This document shows, piece after piece, positions 27,088 to 36,162 of a stretch of 64,000 nt of DNA. Under the pieces are notes generated by a model. It did no database searches. It saw only the letters and a list, made by a program, of their open reading frames with translations, and had not been told where the DNA came from. The stretch's first letter is position 1. Each line of letters opens with the position of its first letter. A program made the translations under genes and the position numbers. Source of the DNA: Paenibacillus tundrae (GTDB lineage: Bacteria > Bacillota > Bacilli > Paenibacillales > Paenibacillaceae); NCBI RefSeq assembly GCF_030812775.1, contig NZ_JAUSTI010000008.1, positions 186,001 through 250,000 of the forward strand, written 5' to 3'.

Positions 27088-27969
27088 TTATTCCTTGTAA
27101 ATTTCTTTGATTCGCTCTTCCTTGTTCGTGGACAACAAGACATTCAGGAATCCCATCGCATTGTTTGCCTCTGTTCTCGCTGCCTTGTACGCTTCGGTAA
27201 ATGCTGCTTCATCCTGCGCTGGATCGATCTCCGCTAGCTTGCCCCATGAGGTACGAGCCTTGTCATACAACGTGGTCAGTGTGATGTCATCCGTCGTTTG
27301 TGCAACAGGTGCCATCGACTCAAACTCGGAGGACTGTTGGAAGAAACGCATTGTATTAACGAAGGATGGAGCACTATAATCCTTATTATTCATCGTATCT
27401 TCGGTGATTAACAGACCTTCTCGAGCGATAAACAGCGTTTTGACCATAGCACGCTCCAGGTTAGTCGCTTCCTCCCACGTTATGTAGGATACATCAGGTG
27501 TTTGAGTTGTCGTAAAGAAAGGAAATGCATCATCAATTAATTGCTGTGAATCCGCATGAATTGGAGTGCCCGTATTCACATCAACTACAGCATCACTATA
27601 GTTGGCAATATTCACGTTTTTGGAATCTTTCTCACTTACACGGCGCACCGGATGGTCATCTAACGGAATGCGGATATATCCCACGTTGTCCGCATACTTC
27701 TCAACGAGTTCATCCATCGTTGAATCAAGACCGATCTGCCCCTCTTTTACAGAAGAATCTGTCTCGCTTGTGTTGGAATCAGATGAAGTATCGGCATCCG
27801 AACTAGCTGCTGTCTGATCTGCTGGCGTTTCAGTTGCCGCCGTTACTTGAGTGGAGTCCTGTGTCGGCTCCGCCGTCTTCGCTTCCTTTGCTCCTCCGCC
27901 ACAAGCGGTCAACACTGCCGCCAAGCTAAACAATGCAACGAACATTTTAATTGAACGATTCCAACTCAT
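27088..27969 (-). CDS. Large lipoprotein of unknown function
   Basis: 293 aa. Signal peptide with lipobox LTAC (about residue 23), then a Ser/Thr/Asp-rich low-complexity spacer (about 27-75) of the kind that crosses the cell wall, then an alpha-helical domain (about 80-293). No domain recognised. Monocistronic with its own terminator. The spacer suggests a surface-displayed domain. Confidence 0.7.
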   Translation of the reverse strand: MSWNRSIKMFVALFSLAAVLTACGGGAKEAKTAEPTQDSTQVTAATETPADQTAASSDADTSSDSNTSETDSSVKEGQIGLDSTMDELVEKYADNVGYIRIPLDDHPVRRVSEKDSKNVNIANYSDAVVDVNTGTPIHADSQQLIDDAFPFFTTTQTPDVSYITWEEATNLERAMVKTLFIAREGLLITEDTMNNKDYSAPSFVNTMRFFQQSSEFESMAPVAQTTDDITLTTLYDKARTSWGKLAEIDPAQDEAAFTEAYKAARTEANNAMGFLNVLLSTNKEERIKEIYKE

Positions 27970-28221
27970 TGTGTGATCTTCCCCTTATCTTATGATTGTC
28001 TCTGAGATTCATTAACCTGTACATCAAAGAATGAATAGAACTTCCGAACGCAATCCATTCATATGAATTAATTACGTAACGCACGAATTTGATTCACATA
28101 ACATGCATAGTTCACAATTACATATGGTTTGTATTTTAGCATAAGTTAAATCTTGGTTGTATACGTCGATATACCTGTGCCATGTGGGTCTTCAATTCCC
28201 CTACCAATATCGCGTCGACAA
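27970..28221. other. Intergenic, promoter only
   Basis: AT-rich spacer upstream of the lipoprotein gene at 27088-27969. No ORF, repeat or convincing RNA structure seen. Confidence 0.4.
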
Positions 28222-28262
28222 ATAAAGAAACACCATCATCTATTAGAAGATAACGGTGTTCA
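28222..28262 (-). terminator. Terminator after the NERD gene
   Basis: On the minus strand AACACCGTTATCT and a near-complementary AGATGATGGTGTT form a stem (28229-28260), followed by TCTTTATTT. Confidence 0.65.
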
Positions 28263-28326
28263 TAAATGCCGATTGAATTAAGGTCAATCACTTGTTACTT
28301 GTACAGCTTATACAGATGGCTTGAAT

Positions 28327-29052
28327 CTACTTAATCCCTTTCGCCTTCTCCATATGCTCTGCTCGAATCTGAGAGTCTGTCGAATTCGCGGAGGATAACA
28401 TCTCATAGATGGCTTGAATGTCCTGCTCCTTGTATACCGTCTCCGGGACTTCTGACTCAAGTTTCTCTGTCTTACGCAGAATCGTCTCTACGAGTTCATG
28501 ATCATAGATGATCAGTTCATCCGATTGAACATAGCGAACAGCAGGATCGACGCTAATTCGGCAACGATTGGTGAACGTCACCATAGAGATGAGGCGAACC
28601 CTTTTGTAATCCCCAAGATGTGCTTGAATGGCCTCCACATGTCCGCGATGCTGCATTAACGGATTATACATCTTAATTCGGCTGCTGCTAACCGTCCAAT
28701 TGGCCTCTCTTCTGCCCCCACGAATCTCTCCTGTGGTTAAATTACGAGTCTCGATTACGAAAATCCCTCTTGGTCCGATGACCACATGATCAATCTGCGA
28801 GTAACCTGAGCGCGATTTGGGATTGGTTACAAGTAAATCATGTAAACATTTGTACGCTGAGGGGAGACGGTACAGTTGCTCCGCCGTGCTTGGTTCCTCT
28901 GGTTGCTGGGTCCAGTCCCCTTCCGTTTTGCGACGACTACGAGCCATCCGTGTCCGACTTGGGATTGTTGCAGACATCGGCGGGGCTGAAGCAGTAATCG
29001 AGTTTGCTAGCTCTGGCTGTGACTTGAACAGAGACATTATTTTTTTGAACAT
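28327..29052 (-). CDS. NERD-domain (nuclease-related) protein
   Basis: 241 aa. The ATG at 29052 is chosen, CGGAG 7 nt upstream; a TTG at 29058 is closer to the SD. Residues about 60-175 form a NERD domain, a PD-(D/E)XK-like fold: SQIDHVVIGPRGIFVIETRN carries the conserved Asp and Glu, but the usual catalytic Lys is Arg (E-T-R). Nuclease activity may therefore be altered or lost. The Ser/Arg-rich N-terminus (about 15-55) looks disordered. NERD proteins act in the cytoplasm; their biological role is mostly unknown. Confidence 0.8.
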   Translation of the reverse strand: MFKKIMSLFKSQPELANSITASAPPMSATIPSRTRMARSRRKTEGDWTQQPEEPSTAEQLYRLPSAYKCLHDLLVTNPKSRSGYSQIDHVVIGPRGIFVIETRNLTTGEIRGGRREANWTVSSSRIKMYNPLMQHRGHVEAIQAHLGDYKRVRLISMVTFTNRCRISVDPAVRYVQSDELIIYDHELVETILRKTEKLESEVPETVYKEQDIQAIYEMLSSANSTDSQIRAEHMEKAKGIK

Positions 29053-29292
29053 GGGCAAGCTCCGTTCTATTTAGTGTAGGTTTACGGGTCTTTGCGGGAA
29101 AGCGGCACAATATCCATTGGAGGATGATGAACTTGATTATGTAAACTTCTATTACTTATGTCGGATAAAAAGCAGGAGAATTAAAGGGATGTACGCTAAA
29201 AATTCAAGATTCACTTCCATTATACATGGATATTTAACCAATACTGTGACTTTAGACGCATAAATATGAGGGGATTTTGTAAGAAAAACTTA

Positions 29293-29346
29293 AAAAAAGG
29301 CAGTGTGCCTCTCTCCAATCGGAAGAAAAAAGAACACACGACCTTT
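29293..29346 (-). terminator. Terminator after the dehydrogenase gene
   Basis: On the minus strand AAAGGTCGTGTG pairs with a GCACACTGCCTTT arm, followed by seven T. The rest of the 29053-29359 gap is AT-rich and carries only the NERD gene promoter. Confidence 0.65.
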
Positions 29347-29359
29347 GTCATCATCGTTA

Positions 29360-30250
29360 TTATGCTTGTAGATAATAGGTGTAGAGTACTTGCGTACCTT
29401 TCTCATCGAATCCATTCTCGGCAATCTCTTGATATAGCGACTCTGCAAGTGCCAATCCAGGTGTCTTCATGCCCATAGCTTTCGCTGATTCTAAGGCAAT
29501 TCCCATGTCTTTGATAAAATGTTTCACATAGAATCCTGGCTCGAAGTCGCCAGCGATCATCCGCGGTCCGAGATTACTAAGCGACCAACTGCCGGCTGCA
29601 CCGGTGGCAATGCTCTTCAGCACACTCTCCGCGTCCAATCCCGAAGTCTTCGCATAGGCGAGTGCTTCGCATACGCCCATCATGCCAGAAGCAATTGCAA
29701 TCTGGTTGCACATTTTGGTATGTTGACCAGCTCCAGCTTTACCTTGCAGTACGATATTGGTACCCATCTGCTCAAACAAAGGACGTACAGCCTGAAACGC
29801 CTCCGCAGATCCACCAACCATAATGGAGAGTTTGCCATCACGAGCGCCAATGTCACCGCCTGATACCGGTGCATCTAGGGCGTGCAGCCCCTTCGCTTCA
29901 GCCGCTTCATAGATCCGTGCCGCCAGCAACGGACTGGATGTTGTCATATCGATCAAATACGAGCCCGGTTTCGCATTCGCCACTAATCCGTCCTCACCAA
30001 GATAGATTTCTTCCACGTCTTTCGGATATCCAACCATGGTGATAACTACATCACAAGCAGCCGCGAGTTTGGCAGGTGAATCATGCCATACCGCACCTTC
30101 CTTTACCAAAGCTTCTGCTTTGGCTGCCGTTCGGGTGTAGACATGTAACGGATATCCAGCTTGCTGGATATGCCCTGCCATGCTTTTGCCCATCACACCT
30201 GTTCCAATAAAGCCAACATGTACTTCTCCTGGTACCTTAGATAGTGCCAT
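29360..30250 (-). CDS. NAD(P)-dependent beta-hydroxyacid dehydrogenase family (3-hydroxyisobutyrate/tartronate-semialdehyde reductase-like)
   Basis: 296 aa, family-typical length. N-terminal Rossmann motif GFIGTGVMGKSMAGHIQQAG (from residue 13), substrate-binding DAPVSGGDIGARDGKLSIMVGG split over about 120-143, and catalytic Lys in GAGQHTKMCNQI (about residue 170). GGGAGG lies 9 nt upstream. It probably oxidises or reduces a small 3-hydroxy acid in the cytoplasm; substrate unclear because no pathway genes are adjacent. Confidence 0.85.
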   Translation of the reverse strand: MALSKVPGEVHVGFIGTGVMGKSMAGHIQQAGYPLHVYTRTAAKAEALVKEGAVWHDSPAKLAAACDVVITMVGYPKDVEEIYLGEDGLVANAKPGSYLIDMTTSSPLLAARIYEAAEAKGLHALDAPVSGGDIGARDGKLSIMVGGSAEAFQAVRPLFEQMGTNIVLQGKAGAGQHTKMCNQIAIASGMMGVCEALAYAKTSGLDAESVLKSIATGAAGSWSLSNLGPRMIAGDFEPGFYVKHFIKDMGIALESAKAMGMKTPGLALAESLYQEIAENGFDEKGTQVLYTYYLQA

Positions 30251-30477
30251 CGTAGGTTTCCTCCCTTAACGATCTCTATTTCTTCTCGTGCTATCTCAAG
30301 GATCGTGATACGTATCATGTTAATCCTTTCCGACGGGTTCGTCCATCTCGATTGCAGCTTTCTATTAAAAATACTAAAAAATAACCATTTATATAGATGA
30401 AGATATAAAGTTGGAACATACATGCTGATGATTCAGCTCTGTGCGGTACCTCAATTGAATCTTCTTAGATGCTCTCT

Positions 30478-31062
30478 CTAGATCTCGGCATCTCCATACG
30501 TATAGATTGTATCTCCAGCTTCGTTTAATCCAACCATGTTTAACTTCACTTCTGTTAAAGGTTCTGTAAGAATAACGTACCAGAGCCTGTCCTCGTTCGC
30601 TAAAGGGGCAATGTTCGCTTCAATTGGAGTTGAGGCAGAGGCTGTATCATAGCTCACTCTTAACTGTGTGATGTCCGGATCATGAATTTTTCCATACAGG
30701 ATGGTGTTATAGTCTGTATCCGACCACTTTAATGCAGAGATTCGGGTATTTACCCTTTCGCTAGGGTCGTCATAGAGAGAACCTCCAGTTAACTTTAACT
30801 CAGAAGACCATCGCTTCTGCTGTGCAAAAGCAAGGGAAAGCCCCTCTGTAGCATAGTTATCATAAAAAACGAGTTGAGTTCTGGAATCAATATCTGCCAC
30901 GACCTTCACTTGCTCAGACTGAATGTTATATTTCGTAAGCATCGCATCCAAATCTCTGGAAAAACCATATGTATTCAATAGTAGCAATAACATCGCACTA
31001 ACTAACGCGGCAACGAACAAACCTAAACCTATTCGTATCCCACGCTTTCTCATATGAGTCAT
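30478..31062 (-). CDS. Membrane-anchored protein of unknown function
   Basis: 194 aa. One TM segment (about 10-28, LGLFVAALVSAMLLLLLNTY), the remainder extracellular. ATG at 31062 has GGGGAG about 6 nt upstream. Beta-rich soluble part, no recognised domain. It follows the 31078 membrane-protein gene by 15 bp, so the two are probably co-transcribed. Confidence 0.65.
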   Translation of the reverse strand: MTHMRKRGIRIGLGLFVAALVSAMLLLLLNTYGFSRDLDAMLTKYNIQSEQVKVVADIDSRTQLVFYDNYATEGLSLAFAQQKRWSSELKLTGGSLYDDPSERVNTRISALKWSDTDYNTILYGKIHDPDITQLRVSYDTASASTPIEANIAPLANEDRLWYVILTEPLTEVKLNMVGLNEAGDTIYTYGDAEI

Positions 31063-31077
31063 ATACTTCTCCCCTTG

Positions 31078-31422
31078 TTAACCCAAAAAATTTAAATACT
31101 TTCCAAAGCTCTGAACAGTAAAGAAGGCAATAATCCACAATAGAGGCAGTTGCATCATCCAGTAAGGAAAAATATACCGTTCTGATCGATATGAAGCCCA
31201 TCCTCCGATGATAGCCACGATCACACTTATTGGATATGAGACTACAATTTTACCCATCCAATCCGATGCAACTTGAAATTCTACTGGCGTTGGTGCCCCA
31301 AGAGACATACCAATAGCAAATGCAACGAAAGGCCATGCTAGCAACGTCATACTGTATAAGAAGGTAAATACGACAATATATGTATGACTCGTTTCTTTGT
31401 TATTCAAGATTTGTTTCTTCAA
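31078..31422 (-). CDS. Small four-TM membrane protein, paralogue of the 10776 gene
   Basis: 114 aa. TTG start at 31422 with GGGGAGG 7 nt upstream. Four predicted TM segments; clear full-length similarity to the 10776-11102 protein, including the TLLAWP and SYPISVI segments. Probably co-transcribed with the anchored protein downstream and the 31480 membrane protein upstream. Function unknown. Confidence 0.7.
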   Translation of the reverse strand: MKKQILNNKETSHTYIVVFTFLYSMTLLAWPFVAFAIGMSLGAPTPVEFQVASDWMGKIVVSYPISVIVAIIGGWASYRSERYIFPYWMMQLPLLWIIAFFTVQSFGKYLNFLG

Positions 31423-31479
31423 TCGTAGTCCTCCCCAGATGTGTGCTCTATATAGTTAGTAGCGGATGACCTACCCTGG

Positions 31480-31848
31480 TCATTTGGAATAATACAGCAT
31501 CACCCGCATTCGTGTTGTGAGAATAAGCATCTGAGGTAGAAACACAACGCACATATAAATAACAAGAATGATCCATACATGTGCGGCAAAATTGGCAGCA
31601 GTGGCAGATGGATCTGGACGCGCGACCCAAAACCACCAGCTTGGAATAGCAACGAGCCAGGTTAGCCCTGTCGAAATAAGCATTTCCTTCACACCTGCCC
31701 ATGCCATGCAAAAGAGAATAAGAATAAGTATAAGTATGGTCATCAACCAGGAGTTCAGTGGCGATTTCCAAGTCATAACGCTAAACCAAAAAATCGGATA
31801 CAGGACTGTAATCGCCCATTTCCAGATCGGATTCGTATATATGTTCAT
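31480..31848 (-). CDS. Small multi-TM membrane protein, unknown
   Basis: 122 aa. ATG at 31848 chosen, AAGGAG 7 nt upstream; the ORF extension to 31902 has no SD. About four TM segments and an aromatic-rich loop (AIPSWWFWVARPDPSA). First of a likely three-gene operon (31848 to 30478) of small membrane proteins. Confidence 0.65.
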   Translation of the reverse strand: MNIYTNPIWKWAITVLYPIFWFSVMTWKSPLNSWLMTILILILILFCMAWAGVKEMLISTGLTWLVAIPSWWFWVARPDPSATAANFAAHVWIILVIYMCVVFLPQMLILTTRMRVMLYYSK

Positions 31849-31949
31849 GATGTCTCCTTGGTTCTCTGTAATAAAAGTAAAATAAATAGGCATTATTTTC
31901 ATTCTTCTAGCTCATACTACCTTCAGGAAAATGTTGAAGGAGTGACAAT

Positions 31950-32486
31950 ATGCGTTTAAAAAGCATCGTTGCCGTTGGAGCAGTTCTCGCCTGCTCATCT
32001 CTGTTATGGGGATGCGGGAACGGAAATAATAATCATACCACCGAGACTAATGACACCGTTCAATCTCAAGGCTTCGGTGATCCCAAACGACTGGAAGCCT
32101 CTCACCTAGAAGCCTTGGAGCGGATGGAAAAAGACCACATTCATCGTATGGTTTCCCTGAGTGCAAGTACCGATGGGGATAAAGTGATGACTACACTTGA
32201 GCGCTCCAGTCAGAAACTGGAGGAGATGAGGCCCCTTGCTGAGATGCTTCAATATGGAGGACATCCGGCACTTTTACAACGAATTCAAGAGATGTCGATT
32301 GACATTCAAGGCTCCAAATCCGTGGTAGCTCAGATGAAAGACCATCCTAGTGATGGGAAGATCAAGCTGCAATCCGCTTCGAAATCAGATGCCTTGCATC
32401 ACATCAGCAGCTTCCGTGAGTATCACCAATATATGCAAAACTACATCCAGTCTCAAGATCAAGACCACAGCCAAAAATCACATTAA
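31950..32486 (+). CDS. Lipoprotein with helical domain, unknown
   Basis: 178 aa. GAAGGAG precedes the ATG. Lipobox LWGC (about residue 22). The mature protein is amphipathic alpha-helical and His/Gln-rich (HLEALERMEKDHIHRMVSLS; C-terminal SQDQDHSQKSH). Divergent from the 31848 operon. Family not recognised. Confidence 0.7.
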   Translation: MRLKSIVAVGAVLACSSLLWGCGNGNNNHTTETNDTVQSQGFGDPKRLEASHLEALERMEKDHIHRMVSLSASTDGDKVMTTLERSSQKLEEMRPLAEMLQYGGHPALLQRIQEMSIDIQGSKSVVAQMKDHPSDGKIKLQSASKSDALHHISSFREYHQYMQNYIQSQDQDHSQKSH

Positions 32487-32512
32487 CCTATTTCCAAATC
32501 ACCAAGTGATCA

Positions 32513-32575
32513 CCTAAAAGAGCAATCGTTAGCTTGGAAAGCTTCTTTCCCTGCTACCGGTTGCTCTCTTAATAA
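32513..32575. terminator. Bidirectional terminator
   Basis: AAGAGCAATCG (from 32518) pairs with a CGGTTGCTCTC arm (to about 32571), between converging genes. Confidence 0.6.
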
Positions 32576-32580
32576 CGACA

Positions 32581-32862
32581 TCATTCAACCCATAGCGATA
32601 ACCATATAAAAATGCTAAACAATACAATAGGAGTAAGTGCTCCAGTCGTAATTATGATTCCAAGCTGTGCGGGTCTAATATGGGAGAAGGGATAATTGTC
32701 CATGTTCAGCACTTTCTTCCGCCATCTGGCGTTCCGGAGCTGTTTGATCATACGATTCAACATCTTTCTCCGTTGCTCCTGCCCCTCAGCCTCTTCCACC
32801 AGAGACCTTAGCTCCTTGTACATTCGTTCCTCTTCCTGATCCCATGAAGTGCTTGTACTCAT
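32581..32862 (-). CDS. Small protein with cytoplasmic helix and C-terminal TM, unknown
   Basis: 93 aa. Charged N-terminal two-thirds with coiled-coil potential (EEERMYKELRSLVEEAEGQE), a basic patch (RNARWRKKVLN), then a TM segment (about 68-90, LGIIITTGALTPIVLFSIFIW). Possibly a tail-anchored inner-membrane protein. Function unknown. Confidence 0.55.
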   Translation of the reverse strand: MSTSTSWDQEEERMYKELRSLVEEAEGQEQRRKMLNRMIKQLRNARWRKKVLNMDNYPFSHIRPAQLGIIITTGALTPIVLFSIFIWLSLWVE

Positions 32863-33018
32863 TCTGCGTTTTCTCCCCTCGTATTGAAAATAAACACAAA
32901 ATTAGCCAACCTTATATAACACGACGATGCCATCTATTCACATCTACTCATAGACCCTACTTCATCAACACTTCCAAAGTAGAAGAAGTTTGCTTTTTTT
33001 CTACATACTTACCTGCAC

Positions 33019-33225
33019 TTAAGTGGATAGCATCTCAAGCAAATGGCTCCCTGCCCACAATAAATAACCTGCTTGCGCCACAACAACCAGCAACGATTCC
33101 CGTATTGTTAGTGCGCGCTCTCTCTTAACCTTACGAAGATGCATCAAATAAAACGCGTTACCCACTAACAACAAAAGGATTCCAATCATATTGATGTCCT
33201 GCAAAAGTGGTGTAGTTATAGACAA
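33019..33225 (-). CDS. Small membrane protein, unknown
   Basis: At most 68 aa with two hydrophobic segments (MIGILLLLVGNAFYLM; SLLVVVAQAGYLLWAG) separated by a basic loop. The start is unsure: TTG at 33225 (AAGGAGAG 11 nt upstream) or ATG at 33189 (AGGA 7 nt upstream). Confidence 0.45.
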   Translation of the reverse strand: MSITTPLLQDINMIGILLLLVGNAFYLMHLRKVKRERALTIRESLLVVVAQAGYLLWAGSHLLEMLST

Positions 33226-33723
33226 AAGAAACTCACTCTCCTTATCACGATTGTAAATTGGATGCGATATGCTGAACGCGATGTATATGCTTCTATCTTA
33301 AGCTGCAATTGCCTAAATCCTTTGAAAGGAAAGTTTACCTTTTTTACTCAGATCAAACAACCTAAATTTGGAAAATTATCTCTTGCTAAATAGGTATACG
33401 TGTGGGATCAACAGGCTCCTTATTCATACGAAAAAAGCCCGGACACATTGTCCAGGCTTCTCTTCATTTGTATTGCTACGATACGTTCTTCTAGTTTTTG
33501 TTTGGTGAGAGTTCATGAACAGATAATATAACAAATGCTAACGCTATCTTTTCCTTCATCACAAAAGTCTAATAAAACCAGCGATCCATGAAGTCCAGAC
33601 TTTCTATGCATGTGCAATTTTGCTCCACCTGGCTCAATTACATTCCCATGAACGCTGTTTACTGAGTTAAAAAGTTAACGTATATTATTAAGTATTCATT
33701 TCACATATATGGGAGGCTAAAAT
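33226..33723. other. Non-coding spacer with one terminator-like hairpin
   Basis: AAGCCCGGACA (33435-33445) pairs with TGTCCAGGCTT (33449-33459) with one mismatch, with an A run before it and a T-rich stretch after. It terminates no gene I can identify, so it may end a short unannotated transcript or a leader of the 33724 gene. The rest is AT-rich. Confidence 0.45.
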
Positions 33724-34050
33724 ATTTTTATAAAAAAATCTCAATTTATATCCATCACTTTCTTATTCTTCATCTTCATATTAGCAGGATGCAATTCAAT
33801 TCCCAATCAACACAAGGTTATTGAAGAAACCACTCAAGTGGGCCATCAATACTTTATTGATCACTATGATACTGAAGTGGAATTTACTGAGCATAAATTC
33901 ATGCCAAAGGATCTGAGTCACAATATCAGTTTGAGTGGACATGTTAAAAATAACAAAGAGACTACGATTACGATCCTGATTGATTATGATACGTTAGAAG
34001 TTCAAACAGCCGTTGTACCAAAATCGTTATTGGACAAAAAAATCAAGTGA
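33724..34050 (+). CDS. Lipoprotein, apparent ATT start, paralogue of the next gene
   Basis: 108 aa. No ATG, GTG or TTG lies in frame before the lipobox, but GGGAGG (33711-33716) is followed 7 nt later by ATT at 33724. From there the reading is a perfect lipoprotein signal (MFIKKSQ, hydrophobic core, lipobox LAGC). An in-frame stop at 33718 rules out a longer form. The mature part parallels the downstream protein (VEFTEHKFMPKDLSHNISLS against VEFTGHRFIPSDLSHTVSLT). Either ATT initiation is used or the start codon is mutated; a GTG at 33838 would give a cytosolic stub. Confidence 0.65.
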   Translation: MFIKKSQFISITFLFFIFILAGCNSIPNQHKVIEETTQVGHQYFIDHYDTEVEFTEHKFMPKDLSHNISLSGHVKNNKETTITILIDYDTLEVQTAVVPKSLLDKKIK

Positions 34051-34072
34051 TTTCCAGCAAGGAGTAGTAGAT

Positions 34073-34414
34073 ATGCTTGATCATAAAAGACGGTCACCTC
34101 TAGCCGTGTTATTCACGTTTAGTTTAATCATCGTTTTATTATCAGCTTGCATGCCCAGCGAGCAAAAAGAAATTGTTGAAAAAGCTGAAATCGCCAGCCT
34201 AACCTATTTCAAAGAGACCTATGGAGTTGATGTGGAATTCACAGGCCACCGATTCATTCCGTCTGACTTATCCCATACCGTATCACTAACGGGGCATGTT
34301 AAAGGGAATAAATCCCAAGAAATATTTGCAATGGTCGACTATGATACATATGAAGTCAAAACAGGCTCAGTACCTGATGATATCCAACCTCTTAACTCAA
34401 TGTATGAGGACTAA
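34073..34414 (+). CDS. Lipoprotein, tandem paralogue
   Basis: 113 aa. ATG at 34073, AAGGAG 8 nt upstream; the ORF extension to 34013 overlaps the previous gene. Lipobox LSAC, then the same about 75-residue domain as the 33724 protein. Related small Bacillus/Paenibacillus lipoproteins are often uncharacterised. Tandem duplication with one normal and one ATT start. Confidence 0.75.
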   Translation: MLDHKRRSPLAVLFTFSLIIVLLSACMPSEQKEIVEKAEIASLTYFKETYGVDVEFTGHRFIPSDLSHTVSLTGHVKGNKSQEIFAMVDYDTYEVKTGSVPDDIQPLNSMYED

Positions 34415-34435
34415 ATCCACTTTATTGGCCTACTC

Positions 34436-34488
34436 AAAAAAGCAGCGTACACACCGAACATCATGTTCAGGTGCATCGCTGCTTTTAT
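34436..34488. terminator. Bidirectional terminator
   Basis: AAAGCAGCG pairs with CGCTGCTTT (34439-34447, 34477-34485), with inner GAACAT/ATGTTC pairing. It serves the lipoprotein pair and galK. Confidence 0.75.
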
Positions 34489-34509
34489 ATATTAATGATG
34501 CATGCTCTC

Positions 34510-35805
34510 TTAAGCCTTGTTCAGTTCCGCATTCAGGCAGATGGAACCATGCTGACGTACGTTAACCACAATTACTGGTGTATCCAGCATACCGCGCATC
34601 CAGTTCATGTATTCTTCTGCTTTCTCGTTCGGTACAATCGCCAGAATTACGCCAGCAAATCCACCGCCGTGTACGCGACATGCGCCATCGCCGAGCTTGC
34701 TGAGATAGTTCTCTGTCAGCGCGAGAGCCACCGAAATTTCCTGTGCACGGGAAGCTCCGCTCTGATATACGTTCTGGAGCCATTTCCATGATGAGTTACC
34801 GGATGCCGTAATCAGGGATAGGAAATCAGCAAAACGTCCATCACGCAGTGCCTGCACCTGTCCATCTACGCGTTGGTTCTCAGACAAGAAATGAAGTGCA
34901 CGCAGCACCGCACGATCTCCAGCCGCTTCGCGGATCGCTGGCAGCTTCGCATAAATATCTTCTTCCGTAATTTCACGAACATACTCCTTACCAAGCGCCT
35001 GTGCGACTGCTTTCATCTCGTTCGGCACCGAAGCATAGTCTTCGGTCAGATCCGCATGGTTACCACCCGTGTTCACGATGACCAAGGAATATCCGTTTTC
35101 TTGGAAATTCCATTCCACAGGCTCAATCACAGGTTCAGCTGGATTAGCAAAATCGATGGAGATCAGTCCGCCGTAGGCACAAGCCATCTGATCCAGAAGA
35201 CCGGATGGTTTATTCCAGAAGTGATTTTCCGCATATTGTCCAATCTTCGCCAGCGTCACCACATCCAATTTACCCTCATTGTAGAAGTGGTTCAGGATCG
35301 CGCTAATCAGCATCTCAAAGGATGCAGAAGAGCTCACGCCAGAAGCTGCAAATACGTTACTGGAGATGTCTGCCTTGAATCCACCGATGTTGTGTCCCAA
35401 TTCCACGAGTCCAGCAGCGATACCACGGATCAGTCCAGTTGTACCGTCATCCTCCGCGTTCGGCTTCAAGTTGGCAAGATCAATAACATACTGTTTGTCG
35501 TATCCTTCGGAATAAAACGTAATCACATTATCGTCTGTCGGTACAGCTACCGCGATGGTGTCAAGCGTGATGCTACCCGCCAAAACTTTACCATGGTTAT
35601 GATCCGTATGGTTACCACCAATTTCGCTACGTCCCGGGGAGCTGAACAATTGAACCTGCTCCTGCTCACCAAAGTGCTCACGGAACGAAGCATCCAGCTT
35701 CACATAACGCGCACCCTGCTCTTCGACATGCTGTGGCCCGTACATTTGCGCGAGCAAAGCCTGTCCCTGTTTTGATTGAATGAGTTCTGTTACCTGTGTG
35801 GTCAT
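34510..35805 (-). CDS. galK: Galactokinase
   Basis: 431 aa GHMP kinase that phosphorylates galactose at C1 (Leloir pathway), cytoplasmic. The ATG at 35805 has GGAGG 7 nt upstream; the ATG at 35820 overlaps that SD. Signature GRSEIGGNHTDHNHG (58-72), ATP loop ASGVSSSASFE (about 158-168) and C-terminal CRVHGGGFAGVILA (about 375). It is about 40 residues longer than E. coli GalK, and the N-terminal signature is slightly divergent (SEIGGNHTD for NLIGEHTD). No galE or galT nearby. A small hairpin (35831-35836 with 35843-35848) lies in the leader. Confidence 0.87.
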   Translation of the reverse strand: MTTQVTELIQSKQGQALLAQMYGPQHVEEQGARYVKLDASFREHFGEQEQVQLFSSPGRSEIGGNHTDHNHGKVLAGSITLDTIAVAVPTDDNVITFYSEGYDKQYVIDLANLKPNAEDDGTTGLIRGIAAGLVELGHNIGGFKADISSNVFAASGVSSSASFEMLISAILNHFYNEGKLDVVTLAKIGQYAENHFWNKPSGLLDQMACAYGGLISIDFANPAEPVIEPVEWNFQENGYSLVIVNTGGNHADLTEDYASVPNEMKAVAQALGKEYVREITEEDIYAKLPAIREAAGDRAVLRALHFLSENQRVDGQVQALRDGRFADFLSLITASGNSSWKWLQNVYQSGASRAQEISVALALTENYLSKLGDGACRVHGGGFAGVILAIVPNEKAEEYMNWMRGMLDTPVIVVNVRQHGSICLNAELNKA

Positions 35806-36162
35806 CTCTATTCCTCCCATTTCATATGTAAGCGGTCTAGTAACCGCTATCTCTGATATAGCCTAAATGTCTGCATTGATTTAGCCTTCCCCATTATCTC
35901 AGCTTCCGAGACGAAAAGGTAGGGCAGAATTGAAATTTTGTAAGCGTTTTTTGAAATATTTAAGTCTATTCACCTCTCCAGCTGGATGGCGATTTTTCTA
36001 TGTCTAGGGATATCAGAAAAAGAAACGCAATATCTTACATATACAATTTATGGTTTCGATTCAGTTTGAGATGAATTATACTACAAGGATATCCATTTTT
36101 GGTGACAATGTACTCTCTAATCTGAGGAACGTTGAAATCATTATAGGAGGTCTTTTAGCAAA
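35806..36162. promoter_or_regulatory. Divergent promoter region, galK and the 36163 gene
   Basis: 357 bp with no ORF. AGCGGT-CTAGTA-ACCGCT (35831-35848) is a 6-bp-arm hairpin in the galK leader or a possible operator. TGTAAGCG at 35939 resembles the first half of a cre site. Confidence 0.35.

Noticed and set aside
35939..35953. cre site upstream of galK
   Set aside because: The first half matches (TGTAAGCG) but the conserved CA at the end is absent.
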